This document shows positions 55,701-63,304 of a stretch of DNA of 64,000 bases, piece after piece. Both the position numbers and the translations under genes were made by a program. Numbering within the stretch: the first letter of the stretch is position 1; each line of letters starts with the position of its first letter. A model generated the notes under the pieces. That model was not told where the DNA came from, searched no databases, and saw only the letters and a program-made list of their open reading frames with translations. The stretch is from Prochlorococcus sp. AG-670-N10 (GTDB lineage: Bacteria; Cyanobacteriota; Cyanobacteriia; PCC-6307; Cyanobiaceae), in assembly GCA_003209065.1 (NCBI GenBank), contig QCSX01000005.1:1-64000 (forward strand), written 5' to 3'.

Positions 55701-56468
55701 TTAAGCGTAATAGTCTTTATTAATTGGAATATCATTTATTCTTTCTTGAGATAATATGTTGTTAGCTTCACAGATCTTAAATTTATTTTCATAAAGAGCT
55801 TTTCCAACTATTACTCCAGAAAGTCCAGAATGTTCGAATTTAGTTAATGATAATAAGTCAGAAATTGAACCTACACCTCCTGAAGCTATAACAGGAATAT
55901 CAGTAATTTCAAGAATCTTTTTTATAAAAACTTCATTCGTCCCTTCTAGAGTTCCATCGGTATTGATGTCCGTGACAATAAAACTAGAAATTTTAAAAGA
56001 GGAAAATTCCTTTACTAATTCTGTGGCTAATACTTCTGATTGTTTTATCCAACCTCTCGTACTTACTTTCCCATCCTTTGCATCAATTCCAATAATAATT
56101 TTTCTTGGGAATTTAGTTGATAAACTTTTAACTAGTTCTTTATTTTCTATAGCTGAGGTTCCCATTATAACCTTATCTACACCGTAAGCAAATAATTGTT
56201 CAATCCTTTCTAGTGATCTTATCCCTCCTCCAATTTGAATAGGAATATTGACTGATTTGACAATCTTTTGAATTGATTGATCATTTGTTGGAATACCGGT
56301 CTTGGCAGCATCCAAATCAACGACATGAATACATTCTGCGCCCTCATTCTCCCAGTATTTTGCTTGCTCATAAGGTTCTCTGGAGAAGTCTTTTCTCTTG
56401 TTAAAGTCACCTTTAAAAAGTCTTACACATTTACCATTCATTAAATCTATGGCTGGAATTAGTTTCAT
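55701..56468 (-). CDS. hisA: Phosphoribosylformimino-AICAR ribotide isomerase HisA
   Basis: HisA performs the Amadori isomerisation of ProFAR in histidine synthesis. The 255-residue TIM barrel has the catalytic Asp8 in AIDLMNGKCVRL and Asp129 in IIIGIDAKDGKV, plus the phosphate-binding IQIGGGIRS and VIASGGVGS loops. Length and motifs are normal. It is divergent from the epimerase gene over 92 bases. No other his gene is in the window. Confidence 0.96.
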   Translation of the reverse strand: MKLIPAIDLMNGKCVRLFKGDFNKRKDFSREPYEQAKYWENEGAECIHVVDLDAAKTGIPTNDQSIQKIVKSVNIPIQIGGGIRSLERIEQLFAYGVDKVIMGTSAIENKELVKSLSTKFPRKIIIGIDAKDGKVSTRGWIKQSEVLATELVKEFSSFKISSFIVTDINTDGTLEGTNEVFIKKILEITDIPVIASGGVGSISDLLSLTKFEHSGLSGVIVGKALYENKFKICEANNILSQERINDIPINKDYYA

Positions 56469-56560
56469 TGATTTATCCTTTTCATTAATTACTTCTTAGT
56501 AGTACTATTCATTATGTAGTTCTAACTTAGGTTACTACTTCTGTTTAATATTTTTGGAAT

Positions 56561-57481
56561 ATGAAAATTCTTGTAATGGGTGGAACAAGATTTGTTGGCA
56601 AGTCTTTGGTGAGTAAGTTGCTAAATCAAAATCATAAAATTGATATCTTTACGAGGGGTAATAAATCTAATCCTGACAATACAAATTTAATAAAAGGTGA
56701 TAGGAATGATATCGAATGTATTCTTAAAATAAAAAATAAAAAATATGATGTAATTTTCGATATCTCTGGTCGAGAAGTAGAGCAAACTAAACTTCTTATC
56801 GAGAATATAGACGATTCATTCCTTAGATATATCTATGTTAGTTCAGCTGGGGTTTATAAAGATAACTATGAATTACCTTTGTCCGAGGATTCTCCGCTTG
56901 ATACCAATAGTAGGCATAAAGGAAAATTTGAAACTGAAAATTGGTTAGTTGAGAAAAAGATACCTTTTACAAGTTTTAGACCTACTTATATTTATGGACC
57001 TGGAAATTATAATAAAATTGAAAATTGGTTTTTTGAAAGATTATTTCATCTTAAAACAATCCCAATTCCTGCTGATGGTTCCTTGATTACTCAGTTAGGA
57101 CATGTTTCTGATTTAAGTGATGTAATGATTAAGTGTTTGGATTTTGAAAAATCTAAAAATAGTATCTATAACTGTTCTGGAGAAAAAGGAGTAACTATTA
57201 AAGGTTTAATTTATATGTGTGCTGAAGTTTGTGGTTTAAATAAAAACGATATTTCTCTAAATAGATTTGATTTTGAAAAATTAGATCCTAAATCAAGAAA
57301 AGGATTCCCAATAAGATTAAATCACTATCAAACTGATATTTCTAAAATTAAAAACGATTTAAATTGGGAACCAAAATTTGATTTATTTACTGGTTTGAAA
57401 GACAGCTTTATCAAAGATTACCAATTTAAAAAGGACAATGAATTTGATAGAACTTCAGATAGTGTTCTTTTTAATTCGTAA
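56561..57481 (+). CDS. NAD-dependent epimerase/dehydratase, CSP41-like
   Basis: A 306-residue atypical SDR with the nucleotide-binding MGGTRFVGKSL (6-16), an active-site region YVSSAGVYKDN and RPTYIYGPGNYNKIENWFFERL. In the canonical YxxxK position it has HKGKFETENW. This combination resembles chloroplast CSP41 proteins, which bind RNA and lack normal epimerase activity, and their cyanobacterial homologues. Either sugar-nucleotide chemistry or RNA binding is possible. Its last 27 bases overlap the convergent pgsA. Confidence 0.85.
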   Translation: MKILVMGGTRFVGKSLVSKLLNQNHKIDIFTRGNKSNPDNTNLIKGDRNDIECILKIKNKKYDVIFDISGREVEQTKLLIENIDDSFLRYIYVSSAGVYKDNYELPLSEDSPLDTNSRHKGKFETENWLVEKKIPFTSFRPTYIYGPGNYNKIENWFFERLFHLKTIPIPADGSLITQLGHVSDLSDVMIKCLDFEKSKNSIYNCSGEKGVTIKGLIYMCAEVCGLNKNDISLNRFDFEKLDPKSRKGFPIRLNHYQTDISKIKNDLNWEPKFDLFTGLKDSFIKDYQFKKDNEFDRTSDSVLFNS

Positions 57482-57997
57482 ATAATCTATAAAAGTTATA
57501 AGTGTCAATATAAATCCTAGCCAATAAAATGTTATTCCTAAACTAGATAATAAATCTTTTGAAAATGGTTGGAAAAATATAACTAATGCAATAAAAAAGG
57601 AGAAGGTTTTATATTTCCCAAGTTTAGAGGCAGGTAATCCATCTTTCTTAGTAGTTCTTAATGCAGATATTATTAATTCTCTAAATAATATTATTGCTAA
57701 TGACCAAAAAGGGATTATTTCCATTTTACTTAGCCACAATAAAGGTATTAACAAAAATATTTTGTCTGATAAGGGGTCAATAATAGCTCCAAACTTCGTT
57801 GTAAGTTTAAATTTTCTTGCAAAATATCCATCAAAATAATCAGTTATGCCTCCTAGAATAATTAAAGCAAAAACAAAATTGGGTTTGTTTATTTCTAGAA
57901 ATATTATTATTGGAAATGTAAGAAATAATCGAGATATCGTTAATATATTTGGAATATTTGCTATTAATTGTTTAATATTTTTATTTTTTTTTAACAA
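57455..57997 (-). CDS. pgsA: CDP-diacylglycerol--glycerol-3-phosphate 3-phosphatidyltransferase
   Basis: PgsA makes phosphatidylglycerophosphate, precursor of phosphatidylglycerol, an essential thylakoid lipid for PSII and PSI. The 180-residue membrane protein has NIPNILTISRL at the N-terminus and the CDP-alcohol phosphotransferase motif spread over DYFDGYFARKF and GAIIDPLSDK, with all four aspartates. Several membrane helices follow. The start is TTG at 57997. The 3' end overlaps the convergent epimerase gene by 27 bases. Confidence 0.93.
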   Translation of the reverse strand: MLKKNKNIKQLIANIPNILTISRLFLTFPIIIFLEINKPNFVFALIILGGITDYFDGYFARKFKLTTKFGAIIDPLSDKIFLLIPLLWLSKMEIIPFWSLAIILFRELIISALRTTKKDGLPASKLGKYKTFSFFIALVIFFQPFSKDLLSSLGITFYWLGFILTLITFIDYLRIKKNTI

Positions 57998-58132
57998 AAT
58001 ATTTTTTATAAATAAATTTCATTTTACACTTATTTTGTGTTTTAAGTTTTAACAAAATTCTAAAGATTATAAACACTTCTTCTATCTAAGAATCATTTTA
58101 TTTTATATTAATAAAATATTATTGATACCTAA

Positions 58133-58744
58133 ATGCAACCTCATAGCTTAAAGCTATCCCCAGATTCTGATTTGATTATTAGTATTAAAGAATTTTCTTT
58201 CTCAAATAATCTATATGGTTATGTTTCAGGTGTAGTAGGTAATCTTAGTAAAGCTTGTATTCAGTGTCCTGGCAGCCAAGAAATTAGTAAATTCGAAGGT
58301 AACTTAGAAATAGTATCCCTTAATGGAAATTTTAATAATGGCGATGTCCATATTCATTTAAGCTTTGCAGATGAGGGATGTAATGTTTTTGGAGGACATT
58401 TAGAACAAGGTTCGATTGTTAAGAAAGGAACTGATATCTTATTAGTTTCTTTTGAAAATAAGACTATTGATATATCAAAAATTAATTTAAATGATAATAA
58501 ATCACGAGTAAAAGCATATATCCTTAAAAATTGTCCTTGGTCAAAGAGAAGCATTAGGTTGCTTGATTCTTTATCTGTTCCGTATGATTCGATTTTAATA
58601 GAGAATGACAAGGATTTTCAAAAGGTAAATTCCTTAAGTGACCACAATACTTTTCCTCAAATATTTTTAGATGATGTATTTTTTGGAGGTTATGAAGAAC
58701 TCTCAAAGCAAGCAAAATATGATTATTTAAAGTCTTTTAAATAA
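58133..58744 (+). CDS. Fusion of a PPC/DUF296 domain with a monothiol glutaredoxin domain
   Basis: A 203-residue two-domain protein. Residues about 11-118 form a PPC (DUF296) domain with its putative metal-binding histidines His73 and His75 in DVHIHL and His89 in GGHLEQG. Residues about 126-203 form a glutaredoxin-like domain with Cys134 in the CPWS active site, cis-Pro175 in TFPQIF and the GG pair in FFGGYEEL. Plant PPC domains occur in AT-hook DNA-binding proteins; the bacterial domain alone has no settled role. The fusion suggests a redox- or Fe-S-linked metal sensor or carrier. It converges on the 62-residue gene with an 11-base gap. Confidence 0.85.
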   Translation: MQPHSLKLSPDSDLIISIKEFSFSNNLYGYVSGVVGNLSKACIQCPGSQEISKFEGNLEIVSLNGNFNNGDVHIHLSFADEGCNVFGGHLEQGSIVKKGTDILLVSFENKTIDISKINLNDNKSRVKAYILKNCPWSKRSIRLLDSLSVPYDSILIENDKDFQKVNSLSDHNTFPQIFLDDVFFGGYEELSKQAKYDYLKSFK

Positions 58745-58755
58745 TAATATTTTGC

Positions 58756-58944
58756 TTAATCGTCTCGATTTATTATTTTTTCAGAATTTAATTCATCCTC
58801 TAACTGCTTTATTAATCTTGAAACAAGAATTTGAAATTCCGGCTGACATCCTTTAAATGCTGCTTTATGCCTGATAGGTTCATTTCTTGTTCTTAAATCA
58901 GTAAGCATCAACTGTAATGCATCAATATTTGGGTTTATTTTCAT
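58756..58944 (-). CDS. Small conserved protein of 62 residues
   Basis: A 62-residue soluble protein with an ATG start, predicted mostly helical (IDALQLMLTDLRTRNEP; ILVSRLIKQLEDELN). It has one Cys, no membrane segment and no family that I can name. I recall similar small proteins in marine picocyanobacteria. It lies 24 bases downstream of the NAD(P)-binding protein gene on the same strand and may be co-transcribed with it. Confidence 0.65.
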   Translation of the reverse strand: MKINPNIDALQLMLTDLRTRNEPIRHKAAFKGCQPEFQILVSRLIKQLEDELNSEKIINRDD

Positions 58945-58968
58945 GGTTTTTATTTATTTTTGCATCTT

Positions 58969-59628
58969 TTAAATATTTTGCATAGCCTTTTTAAAAGATA
59001 CTCTTTTATTCTCACTGGAACTTGTTACTTCTATTATTTTATTAAAAGATTGTTTGTTACTTAAGGAATCTATACAACATTTTGCTACAAGTCTTCTTGG
59101 AATAGAACCTTTAAATTGTGTATCTTCTTTTGTGTAATCTATGTTCTCATCTGTTATATTTTCAATTTCTTTTAATCCTCCAGGTCTTATTATGGTCCAA
59201 TCAAAATTTTTATTTTTTAGAAAGTTCTCACCAATTTTTTTCCAGATTAGAATTAAACCAAATAAGTTTAATGGGTGAAATAATTTACCAGTACACAAAG
59301 AGCTAACTAAGATAACTCTCTTTATTCCGACTCTTTTACAACTTTGTAATTGTCTATATACTCCAAGTGCATCTACTTTTGCAGGTCCAGTTAAATCTAA
59401 TGAAGCTCTTGCTCCAGTTGCAATTATTAATGCGTCCACATTTTCTAAAGCCTTATCTAATGCAACTTTATTATCTAATGAGATTCTAAAGGTTTCGGCA
59501 TTTTTAAGATTCTCTGGAAGCTTTGAATTTTTCCTAACTATCTGCTTTACTTTTATTCCTTTCTTCACTGCTTCTTCTGTTATTCTATATCCTGTTTTAC
59601 CTGAAGCTCCAGTAATCGCAATTTTCAT
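58969..59628 (-). CDS. NAD(P)-binding atypical SDR, NmrA/Ycf39-like
   Basis: A 219-residue Rossmann protein with ITGASGKTGYRITEEAV (4-20), DALIIATGARAS and RVILVSSLCTGK, followed by WTIIRPGGLKE. These features place it among the NmrA-like atypical short-chain dehydrogenases, whose cyanobacterial and plastid relatives act in chlorophyll metabolism or PSII assembly, or are uncharacterised. The classical Tyr-Lys pair is absent. It is the upstream partner of the 62-residue gene, with nth 35 bases upstream. Confidence 0.85.
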   Translation of the reverse strand: MKIAITGASGKTGYRITEEAVKKGIKVKQIVRKNSKLPENLKNAETFRISLDNKVALDKALENVDALIIATGARASLDLTGPAKVDALGVYRQLQSCKRVGIKRVILVSSLCTGKLFHPLNLFGLILIWKKIGENFLKNKNFDWTIIRPGGLKEIENITDENIDYTKEDTQFKGSIPRRLVAKCCIDSLSNKQSFNKIIEVTSSSENKRVSFKKAMQNI

Positions 59629-59663
59629 GATAATTTATTTAATTTTATAATTATATGAGGTTT

Positions 59664-60317
59664 TTAAGGCTTTTTACATATAAACTTTTTTTTTCTATTT
59701 GGATATAGAGTTCTACACATTAAGCATTTTGTACCATCGCAACCTCTTGCCGTACAATATTCTCTTCCATAGAAAATTATTTGCAAATGTAAAGTGTTCC
59801 ATTCTGATATTGGAAAAATTTTTTTAAGATCTTTTTCCGTCTGCATTACATTATCTCCATTTGTAAGACCCCATCTTTGTGATAAACGATGTATGTGTGT
59901 ATCAACAGGGAAAGATGGAATATTAAATACTTGTGACATTACAACTGAAGCTGTTTTATGACCAACTCCAGGAAGTGATTCAAGCTCTTCGAATGAATTG
60001 GGAACTTGACCATGAAATTCTTCGATTATTAATTTTGATAAGAGATATATATTTTTAGATTTTTGGTTAGAAAGACCTAATTGTTTTATGTATTCATAAA
60101 TTCTGGAAACGCCGAGTTCTTTCATTTTTTCTGGAGTATCTGCGTCTTTAAATAATTCCTTAGTTAGTTCATTAACTTTCTTATCTGTAGACTGAGCGCT
60201 TAGTACTACTGCCACAAGCAGCGTGAAAGCATTTGTGTGATCAAGGGGGATTGGAGGGGATGGATATAATTTTTTAAGTTCCTTAAGTATAATTTCTGCT
60301 CTTTCACTCTTTTTCAT
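59664..60317 (-). CDS. nth: Endonuclease III with an unusual cysteine cluster spacing
   Basis: Nth removes oxidised pyrimidines and cleaves the abasic site. The 217-residue protein has the helix-hairpin-helix ELESLPGVGHKTA with catalytic Lys121 and Asp139 in PVDTHIHRLSQR. The cluster cysteines differ from the E. coli Cx6Cx2Cx5C pattern: they are Cys188, Cys193, Cys198 and Cys201 (Cx4Cx4Cx2C), with another Cys214 near the end. A cluster may still form with altered geometry. The catalytic part is intact, so glycosylase activity is expected. Confidence 0.92.
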   Translation of the reverse strand: MKKSERAEIILKELKKLYPSPPIPLDHTNAFTLLVAVVLSAQSTDKKVNELTKELFKDADTPEKMKELGVSRIYEYIKQLGLSNQKSKNIYLLSKLIIEEFHGQVPNSFEELESLPGVGHKTASVVMSQVFNIPSFPVDTHIHRLSQRWGLTNGDNVMQTEKDLKKIFPISEWNTLHLQIIFYGREYCTARGCDGTKCLMCRTLYPNRKKKFICKKP

Positions 60318-60415
60318 TTATTTAATTTTTTCAAGTGATGTATAAAATTATACAAGTGATATTTATGGTGAATGTTTTCTGTTAACTTTAATATTCTAAG
60401 GACTTAAATGTTTTA

Positions 60416-61474
60416 GTGGGAAAAGAGGCGTTAATAATTGATGATTTACATCATAAATATGATAATCAAAAAATATCTAATTGGATATTAAATTCAATTA
60501 ACCTAAAAATAGAAAAGGGTGAACTATTAGGACTTCTTGGACCTTCTGGTTGCGGTAAAACTACTCTTTTAAGATTAATCGCTGGTTTTGAATATCCTTT
60601 AAAAGGAAGAATTATTCTAAATGATCAAGAAATTTCAAATAAAAATAGAATACTAACTCCAGAAAGAAGGAAAATAGGAATGGTTTTCCAGGATTATGCG
60701 CTTTTCCCTCATCTAACTGTTTTAGAAAATGCAATGTTTGGTTTGCAAGATAAAAAGAATAAATCTAGAGTCAATTTTCTAATAAATATTGTTGGTCTCG
60801 ATAAATTTATAAATAGATATCCACATGAATTATCAGGTGGACAAAAACAGAGACTTGCTATTGCTAGAGCTTTAGCTCCGGGAACAAATTTTATATTATT
60901 AGATGAACCATTTTGTAGTTTGGATATGCACGTAAAATTAAAATTAAGAAGTGAACTTCCAAATATCCTTAGAAGTTGCAATGCTAGCGGATTAATGGTT
61001 ACTCATGATCCTGAAGAGGCAATGTCTATATGCGATAAGGTTGCTGTGATGAATGAAGGTAAAATTCATCAAGTTGATTCACCTATAAAACTTTTAAAAA
61101 ACCCTAAAACAATTTTTGTAAGTAGTTTTATTCTTGGTAATAATATTCTTAATCTCAAAAAAGAAGAAAACTCTTTTTCATGTTGTTTAGGTGAAATAAA
61201 TATTTCTTCTTTGGTGGGTAAAAATAATATCAAATTTATTTCTATTCCTCAGAAATTTATTTCTATTAAAAGTTCTGTAGATGGCGATGCAAAAATAGTT
61301 TCAAAAGAATTCATGGGTGAATATTTTATTTATAAACTATCTCTTAAAGAAGAAACATTAAGGGTCAGAACTAATATTAATGAGGAACTTAATGTTGGAG
61401 ATAATTGTTTTTTAAGTATTGATAAAGATTGTTTCTGTTTTTTATATCCTGGAGCACATAAGATCTTTATTTAA
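60416..61474 (+). CDS. futC: ABC transporter ATPase, ferric-iron (FutC/FbpC) type
   Basis: A 352-residue importer ATPase with Walker A GPSGCGKT (42-49), Q-loop FQDYALFPHL, signature LSGGQKQR (139-146), Walker B ILLDE (160-164), the switch VTHDPEEA and a C-terminal TOBE-like regulatory domain (about 245-352). This is the ferric/spermidine/sulfate class. Ferritin, a Fur-box-like site and a Crp-type regulator directly downstream favour iron. The start is GTG at 60416. Permease and binding-protein genes are not in the window. The symbol is provisional. Confidence 0.75.
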   Translation: MGKEALIIDDLHHKYDNQKISNWILNSINLKIEKGELLGLLGPSGCGKTTLLRLIAGFEYPLKGRIILNDQEISNKNRILTPERRKIGMVFQDYALFPHLTVLENAMFGLQDKKNKSRVNFLINIVGLDKFINRYPHELSGGQKQRLAIARALAPGTNFILLDEPFCSLDMHVKLKLRSELPNILRSCNASGLMVTHDPEEAMSICDKVAVMNEGKIHQVDSPIKLLKNPKTIFVSSFILGNNILNLKKEENSFSCCLGEINISSLVGKNNIKFISIPQKFISIKSSVDGDAKIVSKEFMGEYFIYKLSLKEETLRVRTNINEELNVGDNCFLSIDKDCFCFLYPGAHKIFI

Positions 61475-61481
61475 TTAAATT

Positions 61482-61631
61482 TTATAGGCAATTACACTTT
61501 CCCCCTTTCCAGTTTGAACATTTGTTCTTTTTACATTTCTTTTTTTTATTTGCATATAATTTATTAATTAGTAGGAATTCAGAATAATCTTTTCCAAAAT
61601 TCATTTTATTGATATTGCTATTGATATTCAT
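61482..61631 (-). CDS. Cysteine- and lysine-rich 49-residue micro-ORF under a Fur-like box
   Basis: An open frame on the minus strand runs from ATG at 61631 to TAA at 61482, filling the gap between the iron-type ATPase and ferritin. The C-terminus is strikingly metal-binding in character: four Cys in CKKNKCSNWKGGKCNC (C-x4-C-x7-C-x-C), preceded by a run of Lys. The first half is Asn-rich and less constrained; an ATG ten codons in (61604) is an alternative. A Fur-box-like site (61617-61635) covers the start codon. A small iron or other metal carrier is a guess, and coding status itself is unproven. Confidence 0.45.
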   Translation of the reverse strand: MNINSNINKMNFGKDYSEFLLINKLYANKKKKCKKNKCSNWKGGKCNCL

Positions 61632-61635
61632 TATC
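61617..61635. promoter_or_regulatory. Fur-box-like operator between the micro-ORF and ferritin
   Basis: The 19 bases GCTATTGATATTCATTATC match the classical Fur consensus GATAATGATAATCATTATC at 16 positions. The site covers the start codon of the minus-strand micro-ORF and lies about 80 bases before the ferritin start. It is better placed to repress the micro-ORF; an effect on ferritin would have to act from a distance. The AT richness raises the chance of random matches, but the intact CATTATC half and iron-related neighbours support it. Confidence 0.55.
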
Positions 61636-61714
61636 ATATTCACTCATATATGTTTAATCTTTTTTAAGTTACCAATTTATACAAAATGTTGTATTATTTA
61701 CTTATCTTATCCAT

Positions 61715-62275
61715 ATGAAAATGATCGAGAATACTTTAAAAACAAAAAAAATAGTTAATTTAGGTCCTTCTGGTAGAGCTGTTGCTCAGCCCATGGATGT
61801 TGGCTTATTGGATAACTTTTATGAACATCTAACAATGGAAAGATATGCAAATGTTCAATATTTTTCTATCTATTTATGGTTCCAAGAAAGAGATTTAGAT
61901 GGCTTTGCTTCACATTTTCTAAAAGAATCTCAAGGAGAAATGGAACATGCCTATAAATTTGCTAATTATTTTATTGCTCGAGGGCAAACTGTAAAATTGA
62001 AGGAATTACCAGCACCAATTCAGACGTGGGATTCTATTGAGGAAATATTATCCTATTCATTCAATATGGAAGCTGATTTAACTTCTTCATTACAACAGCT
62101 ATATTCAATTTCAGAAAGAATTTCAGATACAAGAACTTGCGTTTTCTTAGATCCAATTGTGGATGCTCAAACAAAATCTGAAGATGAATTTGCTCATATA
62201 TTAGGAAAAGTTAAATTTGCAGCGAATCAGCCTTCTGCATTACTTTTAATTGATAGCGATTTAAAGAAAAAATAA
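61715..62275 (+). CDS. ftn: Ferritin
   Basis: A 186-residue bacterial ferritin that oxidises Fe(II) and stores it as a mineral core in a 24-mer cage. It closely follows marine Synechococcus ferritin: GPSGRAVAQPMD near the N-terminus, HLTMERYANVQYF with Glu42, EMEHA with Glu75 and His78, FNMEADLTSS with Glu119, and KSEDEFAHILGKVKFA with further Glu ligands of the third iron site. A -10-like TATTAT at 61692-61697 precedes the ATG by 17 bases with no clear Shine-Dalgarno. The last 15 bases overlap the convergent 96-residue gene. Confidence 0.93.
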   Translation: MKMIENTLKTKKIVNLGPSGRAVAQPMDVGLLDNFYEHLTMERYANVQYFSIYLWFQERDLDGFASHFLKESQGEMEHAYKFANYFIARGQTVKLKELPAPIQTWDSIEEILSYSFNMEADLTSSLQQLYSISERISDTRTCVFLDPIVDAQTKSEDEFAHILGKVKFAANQPSALLLIDSDLKKK

Positions 62276-62551
62276 ATTCTTTTCTATTCTTTTTTGATCA
62301 AGAGTCCTTTTACATTTCTCAACTAATAAGCTAGAAAAACTAATATTTTCATTATTTCTATTTTTTAATACTTTTGCTATTGAAAATATCTCATTTAATC
62401 TTTGCGAGATATTTTTATTTTCATAAAATAGTCTATCTCGCAAGCCTACATGTGAAGTGTTGAAATAAGCTTGATGAATATTCGTTATCCTGTAACTTAA
62501 TGAGTCAACTTCAATTAGTAAGTTATTGATTATGGATTCGGATCTATACAT
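62261..62551 (-). CDS. Small helical protein of unknown function downstream of the Crp-type regulator
   Basis: A 96-residue frame with an ATG start eight bases after the regulator stop, so the two probably form an operon. It should be almost entirely helical (SIINNLLIEVDSLSYRITN; RLNEIFSIAKVLKNR) and ends with a basic stretch. There is one Cys. No family is recognised. Its coupling to a Cys-rich regulator in an iron-related region makes it a candidate accessory or antagonist protein. Its 3' end overlaps ferritin antisense by 15 bases. Confidence 0.65.
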   Translation of the reverse strand: MYRSESIINNLLIEVDSLSYRITNIHQAYFNTSHVGLRDRLFYENKNISQRLNEIFSIAKVLKNRNNENISFSSLLVEKCKRTLDQKRIEKNLFFL

Positions 62552-62559
62552 AATTCGAT

Positions 62560-63147
62560 TTAGAGTGGAGATTCTTCAATAAAAGAAGGAGCTACATTTA
62601 CTGTTTGTGTCCCAATTGGAGCTATTATTAACTCTAATGAGCGGAGCTTTGAAATTAATCTTGTAGATGTTACCCGTGTTGAACCTATTAATTCTCCTAT
62701 CCTTTCATGAGTAAGCCTAAAAGGTAATTCGCACCATTGACCGCATCTTCTTCCAAGACGATTCACTAATATTGAAAATAAAGCTTGAAGTCTTATCTCT
62801 GCATTTCCTAGATGCCTAATCTTAAGCAGTTGTAGAGTCCATTCATTAACTGCATCAAATCCAGAATTTTCAGAAATATTTACATTACTATGGAAGGATA
62901 AATCAGTTAAAGCTTCTACACAAACACCTTCACTACATAATAAATCAGTTCTTAATTGATCTCCTGATTGCAAGAAAGCAAGAGTCATTCCTTCTGTTTC
63001 TTCACATGGGCAATATACCCTTGCAATACCGCTATTAACCTCAAGACAGGTTCCTTTTGGTCTTGATGAGGGATCTATAAGAACTGACTGTCCAGTTACT
63101 AATCTAACAGTATTTGTTGAATATTCTCCGTAACTATGGAAATTCAT
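62560..63147 (-). CDS. Cysteine-rich Crp/Fnr-family transcription regulator
   Basis: A 195-residue regulator with an N-terminal cupin-like half (about 15-90) and a winged helix near 140-190 containing LTHERIGELIGSTRVTSTRL as recognition element. The cAMP-binding GELA/RxxS motif of Crp is not seen, so cAMP is an unlikely ligand. Seven Cys (34, 46, 48, 71, 76, 135, 139), including CPC and CSEGVC, suggest a redox or Fe-S input. Two Fur-box-like sites lie directly upstream. It may play the role of IdiB-type iron regulators of other cyanobacteria; this is inference. Confidence 0.8.
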   Translation of the reverse strand: MNFHSYGEYSTNTVRLVTGQSVLIDPSSRPKGTCLEVNSGIARVYCPCEETEGMTLAFLQSGDQLRTDLLCSEGVCVEALTDLSFHSNVNISENSGFDAVNEWTLQLLKIRHLGNAEIRLQALFSILVNRLGRRCGQWCELPFRLTHERIGELIGSTRVTSTRLISKLRSLELIIAPIGTQTVNVAPSFIEESPL

Positions 63148-63161
63148 CTTTGCAGATTCTT

Positions 63162-63180
63162 GATAATGAGAATTAATATC
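63162..63180. promoter_or_regulatory. Fur-box-like operator upstream of the Crp-type regulator
   Basis: GATAATGAGAATTAATATC matches the Fur consensus at 16 of 19 positions and lies 14 bases before the regulator's start codon, where it would cover the transcription start region. Its left 12 bases recur in inverted orientation in the second site at 63207-63225. Confidence 0.55.
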
Positions 63181-63206
63181 AATTATGCTTCAAACAAAGG
63201 ATTATT

Positions 63207-63225
63207 GCAAAAGATTCTCATTATC
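63207..63225. promoter_or_regulatory. Second Fur-box-like operator in the same intergenic region
   Basis: The 19 bases ending CATTATC match the Fur consensus at 14 positions. Bases 63214-63226 are the exact reverse complement of 63161-63173 (13 bases), giving a pair of mirrored sites 40 bases apart between two divergent genes, as expected for a shared operator or a looped repressor complex. Confidence 0.45.
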
Positions 63226-63304
63226 ATAGCTAATATTGAATTTTATCTTTACATTATTAATTCGAATATAATTTAAATAGGAGGAATTAATTTTAGAATT
63301 AAAT

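Noticed and set aside
56516..56538. GTAGT...ACTAC inverted repeat between hisA and the epimerase, considered as an NtcA site
   Set aside because: The GTA-N8-TAC spacing is not met, and a five-base arm with a 13-base gap is weak in AT-rich DNA.
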